From: Omnitrophica bacterium RIFCSPLOWO2_01_FULL_45_10
GTDB lineage: Bacteria > Omnitrophota > Gorgyraeia > 2-01-FULL-45-10
Length of the DNA stretch: 18,649 bases
Reading direction: 5' to 3'
NCBI GenBank assembly: GCA_001804165.1
Contig: MHFL01000049.1
Coordinates: 16,953 to 35,601 of the forward strand
Shown: piece after piece, positions 1 through 7,669 of the stretch
Layout of the letters: every line of letters starts with the position of its first letter
How positions within the stretch are numbered: the stretch's first letter is position 1
Position numbers and translations under genes: made by a program
The notes under the pieces: generated by a model
What the model was told of the DNA's origin: nothing
Database searches by the model: none
Seen by the model: only the letters and a program-made list of their open reading frames with translations

Positions 1-831
1 GAAGCAATATGCGTCGATTCCCATGCTGTCAAATACGATATTCCCTCTCGTATTCCTTAATAAAATCTCCGCCACTGCGCTTCCCAGTCCTCCTGAGACA
101 CTATGTTCTTCGATGGTTAAAACAATCCCTGTTTCTTTTGCCGCCCTGGTTATGGCCTCTTCATCTATGGGCTTAATCGTGTGTATGTTTATCAAACGAA
201 CGTTTATGCCTCTCTTCCTCAATTCATCGCTCGCGGTTTCGGCGTCATATAATGAATTCCCTGTGGCAATCAGCGCCGCGTCATTCCCGCTTCGTAATTC
301 GACCGCCTTGCCTATCTTAAATTCATAATCTTCCTTATATACGGCCCGTTCCCCGCTTGTTCCCAACCTTATATAGACGGGACCATTTATCTCCGCGGAT
401 GCCCTTGTCGCCTTCTCTGTTTCCAATGGATCCGCCGGAGATATTATCGTCATGTTGGGCAGGACCCTCATCAACGCCAGATCTTCTAATGAATGGTGAG
501 TAGGCCCTAATGTTGAGTATCTTACCCCCGCGCCTATGCCGACGATTTTCACGTTCATATTCTGCATACATATATCATTTCTTATTTGTTCATATGCCCT
601 CATTACGAGAAACGGGATTATCGTATAGATGAAAGGCGTGTCACCGCAAGACGCCAACCCAGCGGCGACACTTACCATCGTGCACTCGGCGATTCCGAAG
701 TTCACGAAGTTCTTTGGGAACTTTTTTCTGTAGTTGTCAAAGACTATTGTTCCGTTATCCGCGACGAACGAATAGACGCTCCTATTTTTTTCAGTAAGTT
801 CGTAGAGTGCTTTGATATAGGCGTCTCTCAT
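1..831 (-). CDS. Transketolase, C-terminal subunit (3'-truncated by window edge)
   Basis: This is the second half of a split, thiamine-diphosphate-dependent transketolase. It carries the pyrimidine-binding domain (residues about 1-165) and the C-terminal domain (about 180 onward); 277 codons are visible and the frame runs off the left edge without a stop. The ATG at 831-829 overlaps the stop of the N-terminal half as ATGA, so translation is probably coupled. Visible family marks are VADNG near residue 24, NFGIAECTMVS (about residues 43-53; the Glu matches the catalytic Glu that activates ThDP), THHSLEDLALMR, the SPADPLE segment and IEEHSVSGGLGSAVAE near the end. In the family the two halves form a heterotetramer that moves two-carbon ketol units between sugars. 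Its place in a glycan locus suggests a specialised acceptor, but housekeeping transketolase activity is not excluded. Roughly 30 C-terminal residues are missing. Confidence 0.93.
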   Translation of the reverse strand, partial: MRDAYIKALYELTEKNRSVYSFVADNGTIVFDNYRKKFPKNFVNFGIAECTMVSVAAGLASCGDTPFIYTIIPFLVMRAYEQIRNDICMQNMNVKIVGIGAGVRYSTLGPTHHSLEDLALMRVLPNMTIISPADPLETEKATRASAEINGPVYIRLGTSGERAVYKEDYEFKIGKAVELRSGNDAALIATGNSLYDAETASDELRKRGINVRLINIHTIKPIDEEAITRAAKETGIVLTIEEHSVSGGLGSAVAEILLRNTRGNIVFDSMGIDAYCF

Positions 832-1667
832 ATTCGAATCAATTCTTCTTCTGTCATGCCTAAATCCTTTAATGCCACTTTAAGTTCCCGCTCGTCAGGC
901 ATTCGATAATGCCATATCGGAGCGTTCTCGGCGAATGAGATGCCTTTTCCTTTAGTCGTATGAGCGATGATGAGACTTGGGCTCCCTTTTTTAAAAGGGA
1001 TCTTGTTTAAGGCCGTCTCTATCTCTTCCATGTTATGGCCGTCTATCTCGGTTGTTTTCCACCCAAAGGCAGACCATTTTTCTGATAATGGGTCAAGAGA
1101 CCCGATATTCTCTATAAAATCCATGGCCTGCAACTTATTGTAATCGACGATTGCTATCATATTATCGAGTCCATGTTGCGCCGCGAATATCGCTGCCTCC
1201 CATATGCTGCCTTCCTGGCACTCCCCGTCGCCCAATATAGAATAGACTTTGTAATCCCTCTCGTTGAGTTTTCCTGAGAATGCTATTCCCACCCCGTAAG
1301 GGAATCCGTGCCCCAGTGAGCCGGTTGACGCGTCGACGCCGGGAATCTTCAGCATGTCAGGATGACCTCCCAATACAGAACCTTTCCTGCACATGGAGAG
1401 GAGCAATTCCCTTTTGAAAAACCCCTTCTGGGCCAAAATCGCGTAAAGGGCCGCGCATGCATGGCCTTTGCTCAGGATGAAGCGGTCTCTTGAGTCCCAG
1501 CCCGGTCTTTCCGGGTCGACTTTCAAAAATTTAAAATAAAGGACGACCAGAAGGTCTGCTATCGAAAGACTTGAAGCCAGATGGCCGCCGCCTGCATGAT
1601 AGATGGCCTTAAAGATAATTTTGCGAAGTTCTTTGGACTTCGCCTCTAATTCCCTTGTTTCATCCAT
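828..1667 (-). CDS. Transketolase, N-terminal subunit
   Basis: This 279-residue protein is the ThDP diphosphate-binding half of a split transketolase. GHLASSLSIADLL (about residues 28-40) and LSKGHACAALYA (about 65-76) match the conserved His-containing N-terminal segments. GSLGHGFPYGVGIA follows at about 117-130. The cofactor motif is GDGECQEGSIWEA (about 146-158), followed by the Asn of DYNKLQ. About 280 residues is normal for the N-terminal polypeptide of two-gene transketolases. The ATG at 1667 lies 5 bases after the upstream epimerase stop (TAG at 1675-1673), with a modest AGG-containing ribosome site. The TGA overlaps the ATG of the C-terminal half. The pair should form one enzyme that transfers C2 units from ketose donors. 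Its position at the end of a polysaccharide operon suggests it makes or uses an unusual sugar skeleton, which is inference. Confidence 0.95.
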   Translation of the reverse strand: MDETRELEAKSKELRKIIFKAIYHAGGGHLASSLSIADLLVVLYFKFLKVDPERPGWDSRDRFILSKGHACAALYAILAQKGFFKRELLLSMCRKGSVLGGHPDMLKIPGVDASTGSLGHGFPYGVGIAFSGKLNERDYKVYSILGDGECQEGSIWEAAIFAAQHGLDNMIAIVDYNKLQAMDFIENIGSLDPLSEKWSAFGWKTTEIDGHNMEEIETALNKIPFKKGSPSLIIAHTTKGKGISFAENAPIWHYRMPDERELKVALKDLGMTEEELIRI

Positions 1668-1672
1668 CGCGC

Positions 1673-2689
1673 CTATTTCAGTTTCACCGCCTGCATCATC
1701 TTGATATTGTAATACCTTACATCAGTCATGGAATTCTTATATTTACCTTCGCGGAACGCCTTTATCAAATCCCTGACCGCGTCTTCTATGGTTTTTTTAG
1801 GCATAAATCCTAATTCCCTTTCAATCTTCTCGGAAGAAATGCGATATGAGCGCGGGTCATCTGACGGCACTTTTAAAATTTCAGCCGAAACTCTTCCGGG
1901 AAATTCCCGCTCAACTACGGACTTGACGATCTCTCCTATATCGCTTACAGTGAGGTTTTGATATCCGGCGTTGAAAATCTTCCCGGATATCTTCTCGTCA
2001 GGAAGTTCAAGAAGCACGCGATAAAGATCGGTGATGTCATCGATGTGTATATTCGGCCTCACCTGCGAGCCACCGAAGATCGTGATCTTGTTCAAATTGA
2101 CCGCGTGATTAGTAAGGATGTTAACCGTCAAATCGAACCTCTGCCTACGGGAGAAACCGCAGACTGTGGCTGGCCTTATCACGCAAACGGTGAAACCGAT
2201 AGACTTATATTTAAGGAGAATTGGTTCGCACAATCCTTTATATTTATTGTAATCTGTGATCGGATTTAATGGGTGCTCTTCGGTAACATTCTCTTCATCG
2301 CTAACACCATAAACGCTCGAAGTTGAAGCGTAGATAAAGCGCCGTATCCCGCTTTCCTTACTGATCCTCACCAGCGGCTCGAACGCCTCGTAGTTTATGG
2401 ATCTGCTTAAAACGGGGTCGAGTTCAAACGACGGATCATTGGAGATGCATGCCAGATGAATAACCGCATCCGATCCGGCCAATGACTTCCTTAGCGTCTC
2501 CTGATTCCTTATGTCACCCTTGATCTCCACGAGATTCGGATTATCCTTATAGATATCAAAAACATCGTCGCCGTAAATGTAGAGATCGAGAACTTTGACA
2601 CGGTAGCCCAAATCCAGCAATTTAGGAACTAAGACAGCCCCAACGTACCCAGCGCCTCCGGTAACGAGAACGTTCTTGATCGGCTTCAC
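1673..2689 (-). CDS. NAD(P)-dependent nucleotide-sugar epimerase/dehydratase (extended SDR)
   Basis: This 338-residue extended short-chain dehydrogenase/reductase has the N-terminal dinucleotide motif GGAGYVG (residues 11-17). An acidic Asp in VLDLYIYGDD probably selects the adenosine ribose of NAD. The GDIRN segment follows at about 58-62, then the catalytic STSS region (about 122-125) and Y147-x-x-x-K151. The C-terminal half (RPATVCGFSRRQRFDLTV, then HIDDITD) is typical of nucleotide-sugar epimerases and dehydratases. It probably acts on a nucleoside-diphosphate sugar in the cytoplasm, but whether it epimerises, dehydrates or reduces cannot be read from the motifs. Translation starts at GTG (2689-2687), which overlaps the GT9 stop as GTGA. 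An AAGGAG ribosome-binding site 8 bases upstream supports that start. It is followed directly by the transketolase pair. Confidence 0.93.
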   Translation of the reverse strand: MKPIKNVLVTGGAGYVGAVLVPKLLDLGYRVKVLDLYIYGDDVFDIYKDNPNLVEIKGDIRNQETLRKSLAGSDAVIHLACISNDPSFELDPVLSRSINYEAFEPLVRISKESGIRRFIYASTSSVYGVSDEENVTEEHPLNPITDYNKYKGLCEPILLKYKSIGFTVCVIRPATVCGFSRRQRFDLTVNILTNHAVNLNKITIFGGSQVRPNIHIDDITDLYRVLLELPDEKISGKIFNAGYQNLTVSDIGEIVKSVVEREFPGRVSAEILKVPSDDPRSYRISSEKIERELGFMPKKTIEDAVRDLIKAFREGKYKNSMTDVRYYNIKMMQAVKLK

Positions 2690-3666
2690 CCTGCCGTCTC
2701 CTTATAATCAATTACCCGTGTTTCACTTTTCAAAATATTTCTGACCTCTGAATATACTTCCTCCGGCATGACCGTGTTAACGCAAGGGCCACCTCTGTAA
2801 GCGCAGGAAGGGGCATAACAGGGTATATCAATACAGCCGCTATTTCGCGGAACGATCGCCATGCCTCTATTATATAGATAGGTTTCGCTCGCGTTCGTCG
2901 AGCTGAAAAGAGCAATAACCATCTTCTTCATCGCAATGGCCAAATGCAATCCAAAACTATCATTTGTAACAATAACCCTGCAGCTATGTATCCAATCAAA
3001 ATATTTTTCCATATCATCGAGGCCTTCCTGCCAGGAGATAGAATATTCTCCCGCTATGAGTTTTTCGAATTCCTTCCAGTAGCCTAGGGGCCATGCCTTT
3101 GTCGGCCATTTATTGCCGACCTGATAGTTGAGGCCTATATCATATTGAACTTTTGATTTGGACTTATATCCGAATAAATATTCCTCGCCCTTCCATTTAG
3201 ATCCAACCATCTCGAATAGATGCTCCTGCCAATACTTATTATGCGCCTTCTTCTTCTCTCCATCTTGACATACGGAAAGAGCGGTCTCAGTGCCCTCACA
3301 GGCCTCAGCCTCTCCTGTCTTGACGTCGAATCTGAATCCATATCGCCTCCAGCCCACTATCTGATCGGCAAGCGCGCAGATGCCAGGAACCTTTTCAAGG
3401 TTGATAACTACGTCAAAATGCTCCAGTTTGAGCTGCAGCACAGACGTCAGATTATAAATGAGGATCCTGTTTATATATGGATTGTATTTAAGGATTGGAT
3501 GTGCCCTTTCGTCTACCAGCCACGTGACATGCGCGTCTTTGTAAAGATTTAACAACACCGTGGTGCGCAATACGTCACCGAAACTTGTCACGTCGCTTAT
3601 TTCCGGGTTGAGGGTCTCGGAATATCCGATCTTTATTATCAGCACTTTATACTTTTTTAGCTCCAT
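2686..3666 (-). CDS. Glycosyltransferase family 9 (heptosyltransferase-like)
   Basis: This 326-residue protein resembles the ADP-heptose:LPS heptosyltransferase family (GT9, GT-B fold). Family marks are VLIIKIGYSETL at the N terminus, TSFGDVLRTTVLLNLYKDAHVTWLV (GDVLRTT at residues 30-36), IGLNYQVGNKWPTKAWP (about 177-193; the family's start-of-C-domain segment), and VTNDSFGLHLAIAMKKMVIALFSST (about 233-256), which forms the donor site. It probably adds a sugar to a growing chain or core at the cytoplasmic membrane. Four cysteines near the C terminus (C278, C283, C288, C295) have the spacing of a possible metal or disulfide cluster. The ATG at 3666 overlaps the end of radical SAM gene E by 20 bases. 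A GTG at 3645 (residue 8) is a possible alternative start. The specific sugar is unknown. Confidence 0.88.
   Translation of the reverse strand: MELKKYKVLIIKIGYSETLNPEISDVTSFGDVLRTTVLLNLYKDAHVTWLVDERAHPILKYNPYINRILIYNLTSVLQLKLEHFDVVINLEKVPGICALADQIVGWRRYGFRFDVKTGEAEACEGTETALSVCQDGEKKKAHNKYWQEHLFEMVGSKWKGEEYLFGYKSKSKVQYDIGLNYQVGNKWPTKAWPLGYWKEFEKLIAGEYSISWQEGLDDMEKYFDWIHSCRVIVTNDSFGLHLAIAMKKMVIALFSSTNASETYLYNRGMAIVPRNSGCIDIPCYAPSCAYRGGPCVNTVMPEEVYSEVRNILKSETRVIDYKETAG
2698..2703 (-). promoter_or_regulatory. Shine-Dalgarno AAGGAG deciding a GTG start
   Basis: The minus strand reads AAGGAG, then 8 bases, then GTG at 2689. This is the strongest ribosome-binding site in the left half of the window. 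It supports the non-ATG start of the epimerase and its 4-base overlap with the preceding glycosyltransferase. Confidence 0.8.
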
Positions 3667-4564
3667 AATCTATCCGGCATGACCTTGTTTCATTAATAAA
3701 TTTTATGTCAACGGACGTATATCCGTAAATTTGTTCATGATTCGTCTTGATCTTAACATCGCAAACACTGCACAAACCATAGTTGTCACAGTAGAGATGA
3801 CTATCAGGGAATTCGAATACCTCGCCAAGGAGGTTGCCCAAAACGCCTTCCGGCCGCGAGAAATAGAGATCCGAATGACATCTATAAATATTGCCATCTT
3901 GTCCTATCGGCACCACCGTATTCCTGCAGAGCACCTTGACGCCGGTCGGCCTCCCTAAAGCCGCGTCAGGATAGAGAAATGTGCCGTAGACCCTGCCATT
4001 CGACTCTCCCAAGAATTCCTTGGAGCGCAATTCCACATTGAATTTTTTTGCGTAATCTCCCAATGCCGCAAGTTCTTCGTCGCTGTGCGAAGGGTACTCT
4101 AAATAATATAGCCCTATATTCAAGATTTCCTGAAGCTCCGCTATGCGTTCTACTAACTCCTTGTAATCATTCTCGCCTCTATGGAAACTTACCCGAATCG
4201 TGGGATATGGTGCTCTTCTATTATTCCACTCCAATGTCTTTAGATTGAGGAAATGACTTTTTTTTACAAACGGCGGAAGCGCCGTCAATATGTCTATCTT
4301 GTGCCGCACATCCTCTAAAATCTTCCAAATGCCTTTATATAAGAATGGTTCGCCGCCCTGAAGGGTTATAGGAACATCTTTAGGTAATTCGAGCCGATTT
4401 AGTCCGATCACCCACTCTTCCGGCCTTAATTCAGGCACATCTTTTTTACCAAAAGGAGAATTATGATGCGTTGTAATGCAATAGGGGCAATCCAGATGAC
4501 ATCTGTCAGTAAGGTAAACGCCTACATAATCGTAATCTTTTGGAACTATGATCTTCTCTCGCAT
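3647..4564 (-). CDS. Radical SAM protein E with SPASM-like C-terminal cysteines
   Basis: This 305-residue radical SAM enzyme has the cluster motif CHLDCPYC (C22, C26, C29), which coordinates the [4Fe-4S] cluster that cleaves S-adenosylmethionine. LQGGEPFLY (about residues 68-76) is the SAM-contacting GGEP element. The C-terminal part holds LCRNTVVPIGQDGNIYRC and then CDNYGLCSVCDVK, a cysteine arrangement like a SPASM/twitch domain that binds an auxiliary iron-sulfur cluster. SPASM proteins are known for peptide, protein and small-molecule radical modification; the substrate here is unknown. The ATG at 4564 lies only 3 bases after the wzt stop, and the gene's end overlaps the GT9 gene by 20 bases, so it is clearly part of the glycan operon. 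No obvious Shine-Dalgarno sequence is visible, so it probably depends on translational coupling. Confidence 0.9.
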   Translation of the reverse strand: MREKIIVPKDYDYVGVYLTDRCHLDCPYCITTHHNSPFGKKDVPELRPEEWVIGLNRLELPKDVPITLQGGEPFLYKGIWKILEDVRHKIDILTALPPFVKKSHFLNLKTLEWNNRRAPYPTIRVSFHRGENDYKELVERIAELQEILNIGLYYLEYPSHSDEELAALGDYAKKFNVELRSKEFLGESNGRVYGTFLYPDAALGRPTGVKVLCRNTVVPIGQDGNIYRCHSDLYFSRPEGVLGNLLGEVFEFPDSHLYCDNYGLCSVCDVKIKTNHEQIYGYTSVDIKFINETRSCRIDYGAKKV

Positions 4565-4567
4565 CGT

Positions 4568-5875
4568 TTAAGGTTTTAAGAATTCCGTCTTCCACTCGAG
4601 CCGTGGCCGTACCACGCCTTCCCATCCGCCGCTTATGAACTCCTTACGCATTGCGCCGGTGTCATGAACTTGAAATGATAAAACATTTTCGCTGACTGCT
4701 TGGGTATCGGCTATTTTCCTGCTTAAAACTGCTGTGATAGTATATCTGCCTTCATTCAAAAAATCAGCCGGTATCCGGCAGACGGATTGAAAAAGGCCCT
4801 TGGGGTGCGGCCTTGCGCTCCACTCATCATACGTCAAGGATATGGATTTATGATTGGATGATGAGAAAACAGACGTACCTAAATTATCTTTGAGCACGAT
4901 CGTTGGATGGAGGATTTCTCCTTCGCGTAAGTTCCAGTAACTTATTTGAATAAGAATGTCTTTGGAGATATCCACGTCCGCGGTCGGGCACTCGAATCCA
5001 TCTTGAATGATGCGCACGGCATGCAGGCGAACGATATCGCTGCCCGGGGCTTGGCTTATGTCAGGCCATACCATTTCGCCTCCTTTTGAGTGGATCGTGG
5101 ACAGATATCGTCCTATCACATCCGCTGGCTTTCCATATAAAATAATTTTGCCTTTCTCCAACAAAATTGCCTTTTTGCACAAGTTGGCGACACTGGGCAG
5201 GTTGTGTGAAACGAACAGGACTGTCCGGCCTTCTTTTGTAATACCCGCTATCCTATCCAGGCACTTATTTTGAAAGATGGCATCCCCTACACTGAGAACC
5301 TCATCCACAAGCAGGATATCGGGCGATAACTGACTGGCTACACTGAATGCCAAGCGAACGTACATCCCGCTCGAATAGTATTTTACGGGCGTATCGATGA
5401 ACCTTTCAATCTCGGCAAAGGACGTAATCTCATCAAATTTAGAACTAATTTCTCTTCTCTTCATTCCAAGGATAGCGCCGTTCAAATAAATATTTTCTCT
5501 TCCCGTCAATTCTGGATGAAAACCTACTCCTACCCCGAGTAGACTGGCCACGCGGCCCTTTAAGAATACTCGACCTTCCGTCGGCTCGGTGATGCGGCTC
5601 GTGATTTTTAACAAGGTCGTCTTACCCGCGCCGTTACGGCCGATAATACCTACGCAATCTCCTTTCTCAACTTCCAGGTTTATGTCTTTAAGAGCCCAGA
5701 ATTCCTCGCGCATAATATCATCTTCGCCGGAGCGCCTAAAGAGATGCAGTATCTTATTGCTAATTTGCCTCAAATTTCCCGCGATGCAGTCACGTAAAGT
5801 AACGTAACCGGCTTCTTTTTTATGGCTTAAGAAATATTTCTTCGAAAGATTTTCTATTCGTATAACGACGCTCAT
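4568..5875 (-). CDS. wzt: Polysaccharide ABC transporter ATP-binding protein, Wzt type with C-terminal glycan-binding-like domain
   Basis: This 435-residue protein is the ATPase of an O-antigen/teichoic-acid type exporter. The nucleotide-binding domain (about residues 5-260) has Walker A GRNGAGKT (79-86), the ABC signature YSSGM (167-171), Walker B ILLVDE (187-192) and the switch His in VSHN (H224). WALKDINLEVEKGDCVGI and HPELTGRENIYLNG are strongly typical of the Wzt/TagH branch. Residues from about 270 onward form a beta-rich extension (IVRLHAVRI, ILIQISYWN, FLNEGRYTITAVLS). It matches Wzt C-terminal domains, which in E. coli O8/O9a recognise the modified non-reducing end of the glycan. The start ATG at 5875 lies 3 bases after the upstream stop. 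It is separated from the permease gene by more than 12 kb. It works at the cytoplasmic face of the inner membrane. Confidence 0.95.
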   Translation of the reverse strand: MSVVIRIENLSKKYFLSHKKEAGYVTLRDCIAGNLRQISNKILHLFRRSGEDDIMREEFWALKDINLEVEKGDCVGIIGRNGAGKTTLLKITSRITEPTEGRVFLKGRVASLLGVGVGFHPELTGRENIYLNGAILGMKRREISSKFDEITSFAEIERFIDTPVKYYSSGMYVRLAFSVASQLSPDILLVDEVLSVGDAIFQNKCLDRIAGITKEGRTVLFVSHNLPSVANLCKKAILLEKGKIILYGKPADVIGRYLSTIHSKGGEMVWPDISQAPGSDIVRLHAVRIIQDGFECPTADVDISKDILIQISYWNLREGEILHPTIVLKDNLGTSVFSSSNHKSISLTYDEWSARPHPKGLFQSVCRIPADFLNEGRYTITAVLSRKIADTQAVSENVLSFQVHDTGAMRKEFISGGWEGVVRPRLEWKTEFLKP

Positions 5876-5878
5876 ACC

Positions 5879-7669
5879 CTACCCCAACCAAGTTATATTA
5901 TCAAATTTGAAATGTCCGTCCGGCAGTATCATCCTCCCCCAATCCTCCAGAGTTTGGGGCTCTTTGAAACCGCTTTTGAGACACATATCATAAAACTCTG
6001 AACCTGGATACGGCCTAAAGACGGATGGGCCCATAATAAATGAGGGATTATTCTTTTCTTTAAATATATCTTTGACCATCTTTATAAGAGCTAACGTCGC
6101 CTTTCTTTCTTGAACGGTTTCGGTTGGCAGGTGCGTCATAAAATTACTCGCTGTCATTAAGCCATTATCTGCAAGAAAATGCATGCACTCTAAGGTATCC
6201 TCAACAGTTATGTTTTTTTTCATCAACCTGAGCAACCTATTGCTCCCAGATTCACCGGAGCCTCCAATATAAATTAAGCCTGCCTTCTTTGCCTTTAAAA
6301 TCAAATCCTTATTTCTAAGAATGTCGGAGATATGCGCACCCCCGCCCCATTCAAATTTAAGCGACCTTTTTGTAATCCCTTCCACCAATGAGTTAAAATA
6401 GTTTGAATTAACAAGAAATGCCTCATCACTAAAATTAATTGTGCGAGCATTATATTTAGCGATTAGTTGTTCTATCTCGTCCAAAACGCATTCCACTGAC
6501 TTCGCGCGGTATATCCTTGTGTGTCTTACAATAGAATTGATGCAAAAAGCGCAGCCACGAGGGCAACCCCTCGTCGCCAAAAAGCCCATTGAAGGATATT
6601 TGAAATCAACAAGCGCAATAGACCAACTCATATAGTTTCTCATATCCAACAATTCAATCTTCCAAGGCCCGGCATCTTCAAACCGAGCCGGCTTTCCCAT
6701 AGGGTTTATGACAATGGCGCCGTTATTCTTAAACCCCAACCCTGATATATTATTAAAACTGTAATCTTTATTTTCCAGGCAAGTCGTTAAATTCGTAAGC
6801 GCATCTTCTCCGTCTCCAGTGATTACAAAATCGATTACCCCCTCTTTTAAACACTGCTCTGCAAATAGCGTGGGATGCACGCCGCCCCAAACAATGAATT
6901 TATCAGGATAGAGCCTTTTAATCTCTCGACTAAGTCTTAAAGATGAGTCAATTTGCGCCGTCATCACTGAGAATCCAATGAGTCGAGAGTAAGATGCCTC
7001 TTTAAGGATGCGCGATTCTTGTGAATAGCCATCCATCAATCTAACACGCCTGCCTTCCTTTAGAAGTTTCGTTCCCAGGACTATTAAGGCCCACGGGATT
7101 GACTGACTTACCATACCCACATTTACAATCAATACATCATATTGCGTTTTCTCCTTTCGTCTAGCAAGAAGAAATTGGATAGCCTGGTAAACCTTATCTC
7201 GAATCTTTCTTAAGCTCGCCATGCCGCTTTGGTAGTTAACTACTATTTGTGAAGCGCGGTCATAATTATCAAGTGCAGCATTATAATCATGACAGCATTC
7301 ATATAATAAACCAATTTCATAATAGATGTTCATTGCCAATCTTTTAAGCGAGAGGGCCTCTTCGGACTTTGACATGCTAATATGAAAACTTCCGCCAGCT
7401 TCTACTGTTTTTAACATATCCTCAACTCTCTTTAAAAGAAGCTTAAATTTATTTAGGTCCTTTTCGCATATTATTTGATTATAAGTCTCCCATACCTTAC
7501 GGATGCCTCTTTTTGTCCCTGGAACGTATTTTAACCAAATTTTAACATACTTATTTGTTTGGGGATCTAAAGAGCCCGGATATCTTTGGTATCGCAATCC
7601 GGGTTTAAAATAAAAGTGCAATGCTTTCCCTAACCCCCGCACATACATTTTTAATATCACTGTGGTCAT
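5879..7669 (-). CDS. Radical SAM protein D with cobalamin-binding-like domain and long N-terminal extension
   Basis: This 596-residue BchE-type (B12-radical SAM) protein begins with an N-terminal region of about 175 residues with no recognised catalytic motif. That region is Lys/Arg-rich and includes one TPR-like helical stretch around YNAALDNYDRAS (129-140). A Rossmann-like B12-binding domain follows (YDVLIVNVG at 177-185, FSVMT at 233-237, WGGVHPT at 261-267). The classic DxHxxG histidine motif is absent, as in many his-off members. The radical SAM domain has RGCPRGCAFC (C369, C373, C376). Its later part has GGSGESGSNRLLRLMKK (469-485), a typical segment of this family. Family members include C-methyltransferases on unactivated carbons, cyclases and ring-contracting enzymes. 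The gene overlaps the GT2 gene as ATGA and runs directly into wzt. Its substrate is unknown; a sugar or lipid carrier is the contextual guess. Confidence 0.88.
   Translation of the reverse strand: MTTVILKMYVRGLGKALHFYFKPGLRYQRYPGSLDPQTNKYVKIWLKYVPGTKRGIRKVWETYNQIICEKDLNKFKLLLKRVEDMLKTVEAGGSFHISMSKSEEALSLKRLAMNIYYEIGLLYECCHDYNAALDNYDRASQIVVNYQSGMASLRKIRDKVYQAIQFLLARRKEKTQYDVLIVNVGMVSQSIPWALIVLGTKLLKEGRRVRLMDGYSQESRILKEASYSRLIGFSVMTAQIDSSLRLSREIKRLYPDKFIVWGGVHPTLFAEQCLKEGVIDFVITGDGEDALTNLTTCLENKDYSFNNISGLGFKNNGAIVINPMGKPARFEDAGPWKIELLDMRNYMSWSIALVDFKYPSMGFLATRGCPRGCAFCINSIVRHTRIYRAKSVECVLDEIEQLIAKYNARTINFSDEAFLVNSNYFNSLVEGITKRSLKFEWGGGAHISDILRNKDLILKAKKAGLIYIGGSGESGSNRLLRLMKKNITVEDTLECMHFLADNGLMTASNFMTHLPTETVQERKATLALIKMVKDIFKEKNNPSFIMGPSVFRPYPGSEFYDMCLKSGFKEPQTLEDWGRMILPDGHFKFDNITWLG

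Noticed and set aside
335..571. Minus-strand 78-codon frame rich in Arg and Gly
   Set aside because: It lies inside the transketolase C-terminal gene in a different frame. The transketolase frame itself reads without interruption from 831 to the window edge.
1..831. Possible broken or frameshifted transketolase C-terminal half
   Set aside because: Codon-by-codon reading from ATG 831 to base 1 shows one open frame with conserved motifs throughout; it is only cut by the window edge.
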